A stretch of 64,000 nucleotides of DNA, from contig NZ_LOQG01000003.1 in assembly GCF_001517835.1 (NCBI RefSeq), positions 23,288 through 87,287 of the forward strand. The letters run 5' to 3'. Source of the stretch: Caviibacter abscessus. Its GTDB lineage: Bacteria; Fusobacteriota; Fusobacteriia; Fusobacteriales; Leptotrichiaceae. The translations under genes and the position numbers were made by a program. Position 1 is the first letter of the stretch. Every line of letters starts with the position of its first letter. This document shows positions 34,596-44,044 of the stretch, piece by piece. A model generated the notes under the pieces. That model was given only the letters and a program-made list of their open reading frames with translations. It did not search any database and was not told the DNA's origin.

Positions 34596-37184
34596 TTATT
34601 TATCAATATTATTTACTAATTCTTTTAATTTTTCAAGTGTTAAAAGAGCTTTCACAGGAGTAGTAGAGTTTATGTCTATATTTGCTATTTCTTCTTTTAA
34701 GTTAACAAGATCTTCGAATAATTGTTCTTTGTTATCTTCTTCATTTTCTATAAACATATTATCAAATAGTGATAATTGCCCTATGTCTTCATGTTTTTGT
34801 ATTAGTATATGACGATTTTCAAGTTTTTTTAGTAATTTTTTTGATTCTTTTAATACATCATATGGAAGACCTGCAAGTTTAGCAACATAATTTCCATAAG
34901 ACCTGTCAGCACTTCCTTTAGAGATAGTTCTTAAAAATATTACTTTTGAATTTTTTTCTTCTACATTTATACGATAATTAACAATTTTGTCATATTTGTC
35001 TTCAAGTTCATTTAATTCATGATAATGTGTTGCAAATATTGTATTAGCCCCAATTTTATCATGAATATATGTTGAAATTGCTGTTGCAATAGATAAACCA
35101 TCATAAGTAGAAGTTCCACGTCCAACTTCATCTAATATGATAAGACTTTTTTTAGTAGCATTATTAAGTATATTCGCAACTTCACTCATTTCGACCATAA
35201 AAGTACTCTGACCCGTAATAATATCATCTGAAGCACCAATTCTTGTTAAAAATTTGTCGATAATTGATAAATTAGCACTTGCCGCAGGTACATACATACC
35301 AATTTGAGCCATAATACAAATTAATGCAATTTGCTTCATATATGTTGATTTACCAGCCATATTAGGACCAGTTAATATTATGAAATTTTCATTTTCAGTA
35401 AAATGAACATCATTTTCAATAAATGGTTCATTAATTAATTTTTCAACAACAGGGTGTCGACCATTTAATATTTGTATTTCACCTTTTTGATTAAAAATTG
35501 GTAATGTATAACCATTAGTTAAACTTACATAAGCAAATGAACCTATTACATCTATGTATGATATTATTTTGGATATATCTAAAATTAAGTCTTTATGTTC
35601 TTTTATTTTTTCTGATATATCTTTAAATAATTTATATTCTAACTCACTATTTCTTGCTTTTGCATTTAAAATTTTATCTTCATATTCTTTAAGTTCTTGA
35701 GTTATATATCTTTCACAATTAGATAAAGTTTGTTTTCTTATATATCTATCCGGAACTTCTGAAATATTTGAATTTGATATTTCAATAAAATATCCAAAAA
35801 TTCTATTATATTTTATTCTTAAGTTTTTAATACCCGTTTGTTCTTTTTCTTTCATTTCAATATTAACAAGTATATCTTTACCATTTGTTAGTATATTGTG
35901 AAGTTCTGATAATTCATCATTATATTCAGGTTTTATCATACCACCTTCTCTAACTGAAAAAGGCGGCTCATCTACTATACTTGTATCAATTAAATTTATT
36001 AATTCATTTATTTTTGTAAAATCAATATCTGAAAACATTTCAGACCATTTATTATATATATTAATACAACTTTTAAATGTTGATTTTATTGCAATTAAAT
36101 CTTTTGCATTTTCATTTCCAAATATTAATTTACTAAGTAATCTTTCAATATCATAAACATTTTCAAGCTCATCTCTAATTTCTTCACGAATTAATATATT
36201 ATCTATTAAATATTTGGTATGTGTTTGTCTTTCTTGAATTTTATCTAAATCAATTAAAGGTAAATTTAGAAAACTTTTTAAAAGTCTTGTACCCATTGAA
36301 GTTTTACATTTATCAAGTATCCAAAGTAAAGTACCGTAACTTGTGTTATCTCTTTGGTTTTTTATAATTTCTAAATTTTTAGCTGTTGACATATTAATGT
36401 CAGCATAATTGCTTTTTGAAATTACAGATATTTTAGGTATATTTAATTCAACATTAACCTGAGTTTCAAGTACATATTGAAGTAGTATAGCACAAGAATC
36501 TATAAGTCCTTTATCAAATAGACCGAAACTGTCAAGAGATGTTATATTAAAATATTGTGTTAAAAAGCCACCTGAATTTTTTACTTTTTCTATTATCGTT
36601 GTACTAATCTTTTGTTTTTGAGTATATTCAGATATTCTTGAATGTGTTTGTTTATTTGTTATAATTTCTTTAACATTTAATTTATATAAGTATGAGTAAA
36701 GATCATTTATATATGTTGAACTTGTATTAAATAAACCCGTAGTTATATCAACATAAGAAATATATGCTGTATCTTGTTCTATTATTACAGATAATATGAA
36801 ATTGTTGCTTTTACTATCTAAAGTATCAACATCAATAACTGTACCTGGAGTAATTACTTTAATTACCTCTCTTTTAACTATACCTTTAGCCTCTTTAGGA
36901 TCCTCAACTTGCTCACATATTGCAACTTTATATCCTTCATTAACTAATTTGGAAATATATTGTGAAGCACTATGATAGGGTATCCCTGCTAGAGGAATAT
37001 CAGTACCTTTTTCTTTATTTCGTTTAGTTAAAGTAAGTCCTAAAACTTTAGAAGTAATAACTGCATCATTATAGAACATTTCATAAAAATCACCAAGTCT
37101 AAAAAAGAGTATTTCATTTTGATAGTTATCTTTTATTTCTTTATATTGTTTCATAAGTGGAGTTGTTGTGCTATCCAAACTCAT
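34596..37184 (-). CDS. mutS: DNA mismatch repair protein MutS
   Basis: An 862-residue MutS. The mismatch-binding N-terminus carries LFFRLGDFYEMFY (Phe-x-Glu of the reading wedge within GDFYEMF), followed by connector, lever and clamp domains. The ATPase shows TGPNMAGKSTYMKQ near 605 (Ala where Gly is usual in GPNMGGKST), STFMVEMSEV, LDEVGRGTSTYDG and FATHYHEL. It detects mispairs and recruits MutL. Its ATG overlaps the TGA stop of the MFS gene (37181-37184). Full length and intact. Confidence 0.96.
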   Translation of the reverse strand: MSLDSTTTPLMKQYKEIKDNYQNEILFFRLGDFYEMFYNDAVITSKVLGLTLTKRNKEKGTDIPLAGIPYHSASQYISKLVNEGYKVAICEQVEDPKEAKGIVKREVIKVITPGTVIDVDTLDSKSNNFILSVIIEQDTAYISYVDITTGLFNTSSTYINDLYSYLYKLNVKEIITNKQTHSRISEYTQKQKISTTIIEKVKNSGGFLTQYFNITSLDSFGLFDKGLIDSCAILLQYVLETQVNVELNIPKISVISKSNYADINMSTAKNLEIIKNQRDNTSYGTLLWILDKCKTSMGTRLLKSFLNLPLIDLDKIQERQTHTKYLIDNILIREEIRDELENVYDIERLLSKLIFGNENAKDLIAIKSTFKSCINIYNKWSEMFSDIDFTKINELINLIDTSIVDEPPFSVREGGMIKPEYNDELSELHNILTNGKDILVNIEMKEKEQTGIKNLRIKYNRIFGYFIEISNSNISEVPDRYIRKQTLSNCERYITQELKEYEDKILNAKARNSELEYKLFKDISEKIKEHKDLILDISKIISYIDVIGSFAYVSLTNGYTLPIFNQKGEIQILNGRHPVVEKLINEPFIENDVHFTENENFIILTGPNMAGKSTYMKQIALICIMAQIGMYVPAASANLSIIDKFLTRIGASDDIITGQSTFMVEMSEVANILNNATKKSLIILDEVGRGTSTYDGLSIATAISTYIHDKIGANTIFATHYHELNELEDKYDKIVNYRINVEEKNSKVIFLRTISKGSADRSYGNYVAKLAGLPYDVLKESKKLLKKLENRHILIQKHEDIGQLSLFDNMFIENEEDNKEQLFEDLVNLKEEIANIDINSTTPVKALLTLEKLKELVNNIDK

Positions 37185-38464
37185 TTTTTTATTACTCCTT
37201 TACTAAGTAGATTAACAGATCCTAAAATTATTGATAGAACTGTAATTGAACTTACGATTAAAAATATTGATTTTGAACTGTCAAAACCTAAAATACCGTA
37301 TGGAATTGATTTTGCTATAAATACATAAATTCTATCTCCAAAAAATATTCCAAAAGAAAAGAATGCTTGAAATATTCCCATACTGATATTTCTATATTCT
37401 TTATCAAAATATTGTAATGCAATAGATATAAGGGCAATGTATGTCCCTCCATATCCAAAGCCATTGAATATATTTGACACAAATATTATATTTGGATTAT
37501 TTGTAAATAGGATTATGATATAAAAAGTAAGTAGTGAGAATAAACTTAAAATTAAAGTTTTTTCAATACCTATTTTTTTAGTAAAATATGTTCCAACTAA
37601 AATACTTGCTATAAGTTGTGGTGTTGCAAACATAGTATCTAAATATGCAACCATAATAGGACTCATGTTAAGTGATATTTTGGCATATGAAACTAAGTTT
37701 GGACCACTTGTTGAAAATTTTACAAATGATACTACAACAGAAATAAAACAAATAGTTATAAATTTTTTATTAGAAATAATATGTATAACTTTTTCTTTTG
37801 AAAATTGTTTAGTATTAAAATGTAGTTCTTTCATAAATAAAGTAAGGATTAGAGTCAACATTGCAATAATACCTGAAGCAAGCCATAGCAATGAATAATT
37901 TTTTAAAACTTCATGAGTTCCTAAATATTGTATTGGTGCAGCAATAAATTCTGCTAATAGCGGTGCAACTGCAAGGATAGACGCAGACACAGCAGCATTT
38001 TCACTTGAAAATGTTTCAGAAAATAAAACATTAAATATTGCAAGCATAGAAGCACCTATACCCATTGCAAATGAAGAATAATATAAAGTGTTATATGTTG
38101 GTTTAAAATACACTGTAAAAGAGGTAATAACCATAAATATCATTGCCATTTGAATAAATATTTTTCTTTTATTAAATATATCACTTGCTATAAATAAAGG
38201 TAATCTTAGGATAAAGCTAATAAGACCATATGCTGAAGTTATGGTAGCACCCATAATTAAAGAAAGTCCAAGTCCTCCAAATTCTAATGAATCAATAGCA
38301 TAAAGTTTTCTATAAGCCCTAATTATACAAATACTAGACCAAAATAGAACCAGTATCCAGAAAATTATCATTTGATTTTTATTTAATTTATATTTTTTTG
38401 ATAGGAAAAGAACTATAAATAAAATAAAAATTATCATAGTAAAAGCTAATAAAATTTTTGTCAT
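37181..38464 (-). CDS. Major facilitator superfamily transporter, 12 TM, substrate unknown
   Basis: A 427-residue integral membrane protein made of two six-helix halves. Hydrophobic segments start at the very N-terminus (ILLAFTMIIFILFIVLFL) and a charged loop follows the helix near residue 90 (DIFNKRKIFIQMA), resembling the MFS loop 2-3 motif; the second half holds KKIGIEKTLILSLF at the equivalent site. It ends NLLSKGVIKK. As first gene of the unit with mutS, alaS and ruvX, it has AAGGAGTAAAATATATA before its ATG. Substrate cannot be told from sequence; nothing ties it to DNA repair. Confidence 0.8.
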   Translation of the reverse strand: MTKILLAFTMIIFILFIVLFLSKKYKLNKNQMIIFWILVLFWSSICIIRAYRKLYAIDSLEFGGLGLSLIMGATITSAYGLISFILRLPLFIASDIFNKRKIFIQMAMIFMVITSFTVYFKPTYNTLYYSSFAMGIGASMLAIFNVLFSETFSSENAAVSASILAVAPLLAEFIAAPIQYLGTHEVLKNYSLLWLASGIIAMLTLILTLFMKELHFNTKQFSKEKVIHIISNKKFITICFISVVVSFVKFSTSGPNLVSYAKISLNMSPIMVAYLDTMFATPQLIASILVGTYFTKKIGIEKTLILSLFSLLTFYIIILFTNNPNIIFVSNIFNGFGYGGTYIALISIALQYFDKEYRNISMGIFQAFFSFGIFFGDRIYVFIAKSIPYGILGFDSSKSIFLIVSSITVLSIILGSVNLLSKGVIKK

Positions 38465-38498
38465 TTATATATTTTACTCCTTATTTTTTTATAAGTGT

Positions 38499-38528
38499 AT
38501 TATATCACATTAATAAGTTTTTGTGTAA
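38499..38528 (-). promoter_or_regulatory. Promoter of the MFS-mutS-alaS-ruvX unit
   Basis: Minus strand: -35 TTACAC (38523-38528), 18-base spacer, extended -10 TGATATAAT (TATAAT at 38499-38504). Confidence 0.65.
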
Positions 38529-38566
38529 TAATGCGAGCTTAAAAATATAAAAAATGAATTTTTTAT

Positions 38567-38595
38567 TTGTGTTTTTTTTACATTAAGTGTATAAT
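38567..38595 (+). promoter_or_regulatory. Promoter of the OmpA-family gene
   Basis: -10 TATAAT (38590-38595), 17 bases after a poor -35 TTGTGT (38567-38572). Leader of about 28 bases before AAGGAGTG. Confidence 0.5.
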
Positions 38596-38629
38596 TTTCA
38601 ATATAGAATATAAAACAAGGAGTGAAACA

Positions 38630-39610
38630 ATGAAAAAATTTCTTATTTTAACTATTACACTAGCCAGTATAAGTTCATTTGGATTTAAAAAATATAGTGA
38701 ACCGGAATTTAAAGACTTTGAATTTAAAGTATTAATTCATGGTGGATATGATATAAAAAATAGCTTAGGGCATATAGCTTTAGATGGAGCAGGATATAAA
38801 ACATTTTATGTTCCAAATATAAACACTTTGTTTAACTTAGGGGTTGGATTAGAATTTGGAAGTTCATTTAAAGCAGGACAATATAAACCATCATTTATGC
38901 CGTATGTAACAACTGAAATTGCAGGATATGTTCATGAAGATGTAAGACTTTACGGAGGAATAGATCTTGGTGCAGGATATGATGGAACTAACGGTGGAAA
39001 ATCTTTAGTAGGAAAAGTTGGAGCATACATGGGACTTACATATGATGAAAGATTTACAGTTGAATTGGGAGGTAAATACCCTGGAGTTATAACTTTAGGT
39101 CTTGGTGCAAGATTTGGATATAGTCCTAAACCTAAGATAGTTGAAAAAATAGTGGAAGTTGAAAAAGTTGTAGAAAAAATAGTAGAAAAAGAAGTAATTG
39201 TTGAAAAGCCTAAAGTAATTGAAAAGAAAATTGTTGTATCTTGTTTTTCAACAGAGAAAAAATGTTTAATCCATGGATTTGCAGTTGATGGAAGAATACC
39301 TAATGAAGAAGAACAAAGACAATTAAGAGATGTTGCAAATCAAATAAATCATTTTGCAGAATCAGGTAAAATTAATATAATTGGACATACAGACAGTGAT
39401 GGTTCAGATGCTTATAACAATAGATTATCAATAACAAGAGCTGAAACTGTAAGTAAATTATTACAAGAAGCAGGACTTAAAAAAGAACTGATTATAAATT
39501 CAGTAACAGGTCATGGAGAAAGAGAACCGATGGTTCCAAATACAACTCCTGAAAATAAATATAGAAATAGAAGAGTTGAACTTATATTTGAAGATGTTGT
39601 TATTAAATAA
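38630..39610 (+). CDS. OmpA-family outer-membrane protein
   Basis: A 326-residue exported protein: signal peptide MKKFLILTITLASISSFG, an N-terminal beta-rich domain (about 20-165) of short strands like a small barrel, a valine-glutamate-lysine repeat linker (VEKIVEVEKVVEKIVEK, about 170-205), and a C-terminal OmpA domain with IIGHTDSDGSDAYNNRLSI, RAETVSKLLQEAG and NRRVEL, which contacts peptidoglycan. The domain helps anchor the outer membrane to the wall. ATG 38630 is chosen over upstream in-frame starts because AAGGAGTG lies seven bases before it and the signal peptide begins there. Confidence 0.9.
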   Translation: MKKFLILTITLASISSFGFKKYSEPEFKDFEFKVLIHGGYDIKNSLGHIALDGAGYKTFYVPNINTLFNLGVGLEFGSSFKAGQYKPSFMPYVTTEIAGYVHEDVRLYGGIDLGAGYDGTNGGKSLVGKVGAYMGLTYDERFTVELGGKYPGVITLGLGARFGYSPKPKIVEKIVEVEKVVEKIVEKEVIVEKPKVIEKKIVVSCFSTEKKCLIHGFAVDGRIPNEEEQRQLRDVANQINHFAESGKINIIGHTDSDGSDAYNNRLSITRAETVSKLLQEAGLKKELIINSVTGHGEREPMVPNTTPENKYRNRRVELIFEDVVIK

Positions 39611-39615
39611 AAAAT

Positions 39616-39645
39616 GAAGAATCCTTCAATCGGATTCTTCTTTTT
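39616..39645. terminator. Bidirectional terminator between OmpA-family gene and zinT
   Basis: Stem GAAGAATCC (39616-39624) / GGATTCTTC (39632-39640), T-run to the right and A-run to the left, serving convergent genes. Confidence 0.8.
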
Positions 39646-39656
39646 ATATATAGTTA

Positions 39657-40688
39657 TTAATGTGCAAGCATATCATGAATTATGTCTTGTTTAGTGCTAT
39701 TTACTGGATAATATGTAGGCCAGTGTTCTAATTCTTTTAGTAATTCTTCATGATTTTCATTACCGAAGTATAAATGGAAGTGTGAAGGTTTTGAAGGATA
39801 AATATTATGATCACTAAATTGAATATGTAAAGGAGCCCATGATACTTTTTTTGTAGCTGTAAATAAGAATCTTACACCACGATTTCCTTTTGGATATGTT
39901 AATATTCTATATCCTTCATATTTATATTCAGCAGTAACTTTTTTTCCTTTTTTATAGAAAGTTGCTTTATTACCGTTAAATACAATTTTTGTTACATCTG
40001 CTTTGTATCCATTTTTATAATATTTTTTGTATGCATCTTTATCCATTGTAGTACTTGACTTTGCTTTATGTTCCATTACAACATCAAGAGTTCCGTCTAA
40101 TAAATATGGATAAACAGATTTCCATTGACCTTTCCATTCATCTAAAGTAGGTCTATCTTTAACCATAGAATCTTCAAAGAACCCTTTATATATATTGTGT
40201 TTTGTCATGTTGAATACATTAATTTGACTAGCACTTACTGCTTTATTTTGAGCATCATATATTTTATAATCAAGAGCTTCACCAGGTGCAATATCTGCAT
40301 TTAAAGTATATATTCCTGCTTCTTTTACAACAAATTTAACTTCACTATTATAGTGTGCAAGTTCAATATTATATAATACATGATTTTCTAATTCAAATGT
40401 TTCTTTTTGTGCTACAGTTTTTCTATCGATTATTTTATTGTCATCATTAGAAAAGAAGATTGAAAAACTATGTTCGTGTGTATGAGGTGCCTTAATTGAA
40501 TAAGTACCTTTTTCTAACATATATTTTGCTTTATATGCTACCTTTATTTCGTCACTTTTTTTCATTGTTTGGCTTTCCATATGATGATGTTCACTTTTCA
40601 TCATTTTATCGCTCATAGTTTCTGCAAAAGTATAATAAGAAAATACATTTATTATACTAAGTAAAACTAGTAATTTAGCTTTTTTCAT
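39657..40688 (-). CDS. zinT: ZinT-like periplasmic metal-binding protein with extra N-terminal domain
   Basis: A 343-residue exported protein: signal peptide MKKAKLLVLLSIINVFSYYTFA, a short histidine segment (KSEHHHMES), a beta-rich N-terminal domain of about 120 residues with HTHEHSFSIF, and a C-terminal ZinT domain (about 165-343): GFFEDSMVKDRPTLDEWKGQ, WKSVYPYLLDGTLD, YKYEGYRILTYPKG, VRFLFTA, PLHIQFSDHNIYPSKP, SHFHLYFGNENHEELL and HWPTYYP. The SDH and HFH histidines are the ZinT metal ligands. ZinT binds zinc or cadmium and helps ZnuABC scavenging. Two ATGs are possible; ATG 40688 begins the signal peptide and has AGGAG about 11 bases upstream, the earlier one at 40697 is too close to it. 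Confidence 0.88.
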   Translation of the reverse strand: MKKAKLLVLLSIINVFSYYTFAETMSDKMMKSEHHHMESQTMKKSDEIKVAYKAKYMLEKGTYSIKAPHTHEHSFSIFFSNDDNKIIDRKTVAQKETFELENHVLYNIELAHYNSEVKFVVKEAGIYTLNADIAPGEALDYKIYDAQNKAVSASQINVFNMTKHNIYKGFFEDSMVKDRPTLDEWKGQWKSVYPYLLDGTLDVVMEHKAKSSTTMDKDAYKKYYKNGYKADVTKIVFNGNKATFYKKGKKVTAEYKYEGYRILTYPKGNRGVRFLFTATKKVSWAPLHIQFSDHNIYPSKPSHFHLYFGNENHEELLKELEHWPTYYPVNSTKQDIIHDMLAH

Positions 40689-40724
40689 GTAAATCATTTC
40701 TCCTTGAAATTTTAATTGTAATTA

Positions 40725-40754
40725 ATTCTATCACTATTAGCTGTAAAAAATCAA
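40725..40754 (-). promoter_or_regulatory. zinT promoter
   Basis: Minus strand: -35 TTGATT (40749-40754), 18-base spacer, extended -10 TGATAGAAT (TAGAAT at 40725-40730). I see no convincing Zur palindrome over it. Confidence 0.6.
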
Positions 40755-40835
40755 TTGTGTGAAATCAGTTATTTTTTAATATATATAGACTGAATTAATA
40801 AAAATTAATGATGTAAAATTTAAAAAAAATTTAGT

Positions 40836-40867
40836 TAAAAAAAATATGCACTTAAAAAAGGCATACT
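40836..40867 (-). terminator. Terminator after rho
   Basis: Minus-strand stem AGTATGC / GCATATT (one G-T pair; arms 40861-40867 and 40843-40849) directly after the rho stop codon, then a run of T (plus-strand A run before 40843). Confidence 0.6.
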
Positions 40868-42102
40868 TATTTTATTAATTCAAATTTTACATTCTCAAGT
40901 AATTCTTGATTACTTGGATATTGTTTTATTAAATCTATTAAATATTTTATAGCTTCAGCTTCATTACAATTCATTAATTTTCTTCTAAGTGTCCAAATAT
41001 TTTCTAATTCATCTTTTGAATAAAGTAAATCTTCACGTCTTGTACCACTTTTAGAAATATCGATAGCAGGGAATAATCGCAGTTGTTGAAGAGTTCTATC
41101 AAGGATTATTTCCATATTACCTGTTCCTTTAAATTCTTCAAAAATAACTTCATCCATACGGCTACCTGTTTCAATTAATGCAGTTGCAATTATAGTTAAA
41201 CTACCGCCATTTCTAATATTTCTAGCAGCACCTAGAAATTTTTTAGGCATGTATAGGGATTTAGGATCTAAACCACCTGATATTATTTTACCACTAGATG
41301 GAAGAACCACATTATATGAACGTGCAAGTCTTGTTAAGCTATCCATAAGAATTATGATATTTTTACCTTTTTCAACTTCAAGCTTAGCTGCTTCTAAAAC
41401 TTTTTCTGTAACTTTTAAATGTTCAGCAGGATCTTCGTCAAAAGTAGCAGAATATACTTCTGCACCTTTTACATTTTCTTTTATATCCGTAACTTCTTCT
41501 GGTCTTTCATCTATTAAAAGTATCCATAAATCAACATCTTTATTATATTTTAATATATCATTTGCAAGAGAAGTTAAAAGTACTGTTTTACCTCCTTTAG
41601 GAGGAGCAACTATAAGTCCTCTTTGTCCAAAGCCTATTGGAGCAATTAAATCTATTATTCTCGAAGAAATTTCACCTTCTCCAAGTGAAATCCTTTTATT
41701 TGGATATGAAGGTATAAGGTCATCAAAGTATGGTCTGTTTTGTGCCTTATCAATAGTATCACTATTAATAAATATTATTTTAATAAGTCCATAACTTTTT
41801 TCACTGCCTATTGGAGCTCTAACTTCTCCACAAATTACATCTTTATTTCTAAGTGAAAACTTTTTAATTTGTGAAGCTGATACGTAAATATCAACATCAA
41901 CAGAAGTATTTCTTAAAAATCCATAACCTTCAGGTAAAACATCTAAGGTACCGAAAGCAAATAGTTTTTCTTCATTCTGTCCCATTTTAACAGCAACGTG
42001 ATTAATTAAGTCTTCTTTTATTAATGATTTATAATTTTCAATTTCGTATTTTTTTGCAAGTTCCTTTAACTTTGTTGTATTTAATTTTAATAATTCTAAC
42101 AT
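40867..42102 (-). CDS. rho: Transcription termination factor Rho
   Basis: A 411-residue hexameric RNA helicase. The N-terminal helix bundle (LLKLNTTKLKELAKKYEI) leads to the cold-shock RNA-binding domain (TLDVLPEGYGFLR, VDVDIYVSASQIKKFSLRNKD). The ATPase core has PIGFGQRGLIVAPPKGGKTVL (Walker A near 165-172), LWILLIDERPEEVTD (Walker B), and DSLTRLARSYN. It lacks the long N-terminal insertion of some groups. Ribosome site TAGGAGAT. Last gene of the HMA-rnhA-miaB-rho unit; the terminator right after its stop might allow autoregulation, but this is inference. Confidence 0.97.
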   Translation of the reverse strand: MLELLKLNTTKLKELAKKYEIENYKSLIKEDLINHVAVKMGQNEEKLFAFGTLDVLPEGYGFLRNTSVDVDIYVSASQIKKFSLRNKDVICGEVRAPIGSEKSYGLIKIIFINSDTIDKAQNRPYFDDLIPSYPNKRISLGEGEISSRIIDLIAPIGFGQRGLIVAPPKGGKTVLLTSLANDILKYNKDVDLWILLIDERPEEVTDIKENVKGAEVYSATFDEDPAEHLKVTEKVLEAAKLEVEKGKNIIILMDSLTRLARSYNVVLPSSGKIISGGLDPKSLYMPKKFLGAARNIRNGGSLTIIATALIETGSRMDEVIFEEFKGTGNMEIILDRTLQQLRLFPAIDISKSGTRREDLLYSKDELENIWTLRRKLMNCNEAEAIKYLIDLIKQYPSNQELLENVKFELIK

Positions 42103-42110
42103 TTTATCTC

Positions 42111-43424
42111 CTATATAAGTTCACCATATAAAGTCCAAGTATTAGTGTGAGTTATTTTAACATCTACAAACTTATCGGTAATTTCTTTTGTTTTTGGAAA
42201 CAGAACAATTTTATGTGTAGAAGTTCTACCAACTAACATATCATCATTTTTCTTGCTACTACCTTCAACTAAAACTTTAATTGTTTTTCCAATATATTTT
42301 TGACTATAATCAAAGGCAATTTTATCTTGAATGTGCATAAGTGTTTGTAATCTTTTATTTTTTACATCTTCATCAATTTGTTCTTCAAATGTATTTGCAG
42401 GTGTATTATTTCTTCTTGAATACATAAACATAAATGCATTTTCGAAACCAACTTTTTCAACAACATCTAAAGTATCAGCAAAATCTTCTTCAGTTTCACC
42501 TGGAAATCCGACAATAATATCTGTAGTAAGTGCAATATCAGGAATTTGTTCTTTAATTTTTTTAGCTAGTGTAATGTATTCTTCTTTTGTATAACCACGT
42601 CTCATTTTTTTTAGTATTTTAGTAGAACCTGATTGAAGAGGTAAGTGTAACATTCTAGATATTTTAGTATTTTCTTTTATAACTTTTATAACATCATCAT
42701 TAAAATCTTTTGGATGAGGAGAAACATATTTTATCCAAAAATCTCCATCAATTTGTGTACTTTGTTCTAATAATTTAGCAAAAGTAATATTTTCATCTTT
42801 TCTAAAATCATTACCATAAGAGTTGACATTTTGACCTAAAAATAATATTTCTTTATATCCTTTTTTTACATATTTTTTTACATCTGTAAGTATTTGTTCC
42901 ATAGGAACTGAACGTTCTCTACCTCTTACATGTGGAACTATACAAAATGTGCAATAGTTATTACAACCATAACTTATTGCAATAGATGCAACAATATCAT
43001 TTCCAAAATCAGCGTCTATTCTTTTTGGAAGAGTATCTTTATTATTAGTTAGAATAATATTTTTCTTACCTTGTGAAATATCATCAAGTATATCCGGTAA
43101 CATAGCTATATTTTGGTTTCCAAGTACTATATCAACATATGGAGTACGAGTTATGAAGTTTTCTCTTTCTTCCTGTGCTAAACAACCAGTAACTCCTATT
43201 ATCATATCTTTTTTTATGTTTTTTAGCTCTTTAAGTCTACCTAATTCGCTGTACACTTTTACCGCTGCACCTTCTCTTATAGTGCAAGTATTAATCAGTA
43301 CTAAATTTGCATCTTCATAATTTTCAACCATGTTATATCCATTATTTTTTAATAAATGTGTCATTTTAGCACTTTCATTGAAATTCATTTGACAACCATA
43401 AGTAATTATACAAGCTTTTTTCAT
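42111..43424 (-). CDS. miaB: tRNA-2-methylthio-N6-dimethylallyladenosine synthase
   Basis: A 437-residue radical SAM methylthiotransferase. The N-terminal UPF0004 domain has TYGCQMNFNESAKM and NTCTIREGA and GCLAQEE cysteines for the auxiliary cluster; the radical SAM motif GCNNYCTFCIVPHVRGRERS (C-x3-C-x2-C near 153-160) follows; a C-terminal TRAM domain ends HTNTWTLYGELI. It modifies A37 of tRNAs reading UNN codons after MiaA action. RBS AAAAGGAAAT. Between rnhA and rho with short gaps (12 and 8 bases). Confidence 0.96.
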   Translation of the reverse strand: MKKACIITYGCQMNFNESAKMTHLLKNNGYNMVENYEDANLVLINTCTIREGAAVKVYSELGRLKELKNIKKDMIIGVTGCLAQEERENFITRTPYVDIVLGNQNIAMLPDILDDISQGKKNIILTNNKDTLPKRIDADFGNDIVASIAISYGCNNYCTFCIVPHVRGRERSVPMEQILTDVKKYVKKGYKEILFLGQNVNSYGNDFRKDENITFAKLLEQSTQIDGDFWIKYVSPHPKDFNDDVIKVIKENTKISRMLHLPLQSGSTKILKKMRRGYTKEEYITLAKKIKEQIPDIALTTDIIVGFPGETEEDFADTLDVVEKVGFENAFMFMYSRRNNTPANTFEEQIDEDVKNKRLQTLMHIQDKIAFDYSQKYIGKTIKVLVEGSSKKNDDMLVGRTSTHKIVLFPKTKEITDKFVDVKITHTNTWTLYGELI

Positions 43425-43436
43425 TTTATTTCCTTT

Positions 43437-44042
43437 TTATTTGTGAAAACCAAGATCTGCTGGATTTATATCACCAGATATTTTATGAAGTTTTCCACCT
43501 TTATTTTTAAATTTTAAATATAAATCATTTACTTTATGAATTAGAGAAATTGTATCATCATCTAAATTTTCCTTGTTATATTGGCCATTAGACCAATATT
43601 TTATAACAAGTTCACTATCTCCGCATATATCTTTAACATTATATTTAATTGAGTATTTTAAAGCAATAAAAAGTCCAGTTAATTCGCCAAAATTGTTTGT
43701 TCTATTTTTTGATACATAGTAATTTCCAAACTCATTTATATGTTTAGTATCCATAATAAAGTATAAGAGACTATTTGAATGATAATCACTAACTTTTACT
43801 TCGACTCCATTTCCACGTCCAGTTCCCGCATCAAAATAAACAGCAGACTTTATAAGGGAAGACTTATCAATTTTCTTTTTTTCATATGTAGCTCCTGAAT
43901 TTAACCATACATTAGCTTCATCTTCACTGTTAAATTTTTTGTATCTGGATTTTTTATTACTAATTAATTTTTTACATTCTTCCCAATCATTTACAATACC
44001 TTGCTTATTTTCTTCGGTTAAGATATATGCGTAATATGACAT
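43437..44042 (-). CDS. rnhA: Ribonuclease HI with N-terminal hybrid-binding domain
   Basis: A 201-residue protein. The first 50 residues (MSYYAYILTEENKQGIVNDW, then the CKKLISNKKSRYKKF segment and WLNSG) form the hybrid-binding/viroplasmin-like domain, although with more divergent residues than usual. The catalytic domain follows with the four acidic residues Asp71 (YFDAGTGRGNG), Glu120 (NNFGELTGL), Asp142 (GDSELVIKYW) and Asp196 (NPADLGFH). It degrades RNA in RNA-DNA hybrids. An ATG overlaps none of the neighbours; it lies two bases after the HMA gene stop and 12 bases before miaB. Confidence 0.88.
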   Translation of the reverse strand: MSYYAYILTEENKQGIVNDWEECKKLISNKKSRYKKFNSEDEANVWLNSGATYEKKKIDKSSLIKSAVYFDAGTGRGNGVEVKVSDYHSNSLLYFIMDTKHINEFGNYYVSKNRTNNFGELTGLFIALKYSIKYNVKDICGDSELVIKYWSNGQYNKENLDDDTISLIHKVNDLYLKFKNKGGKLHKISGDINPADLGFHK

Positions 44043-44044
44043 AT

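Noticed and set aside
31968..34800. T-box leader before alaS or pheS
   Set aside because: Both genes are internal to operons with gaps of about 20 bases or less; there is no space for a T-box.
39285..39330. Tandem repeat (VEK units) in the OmpA-family gene as a variable-number repeat
   Set aside because: The codons differ between units and the unit length is irregular, so it is a coiled linker rather than a DNA-level repeat; the VEK stretch itself is at about 39138-39230.
40689..40866. Zur or Fur box upstream of zinT
   Set aside because: The region is AT-rich with short inverted bits, but no palindrome of proper size overlaps the promoter.
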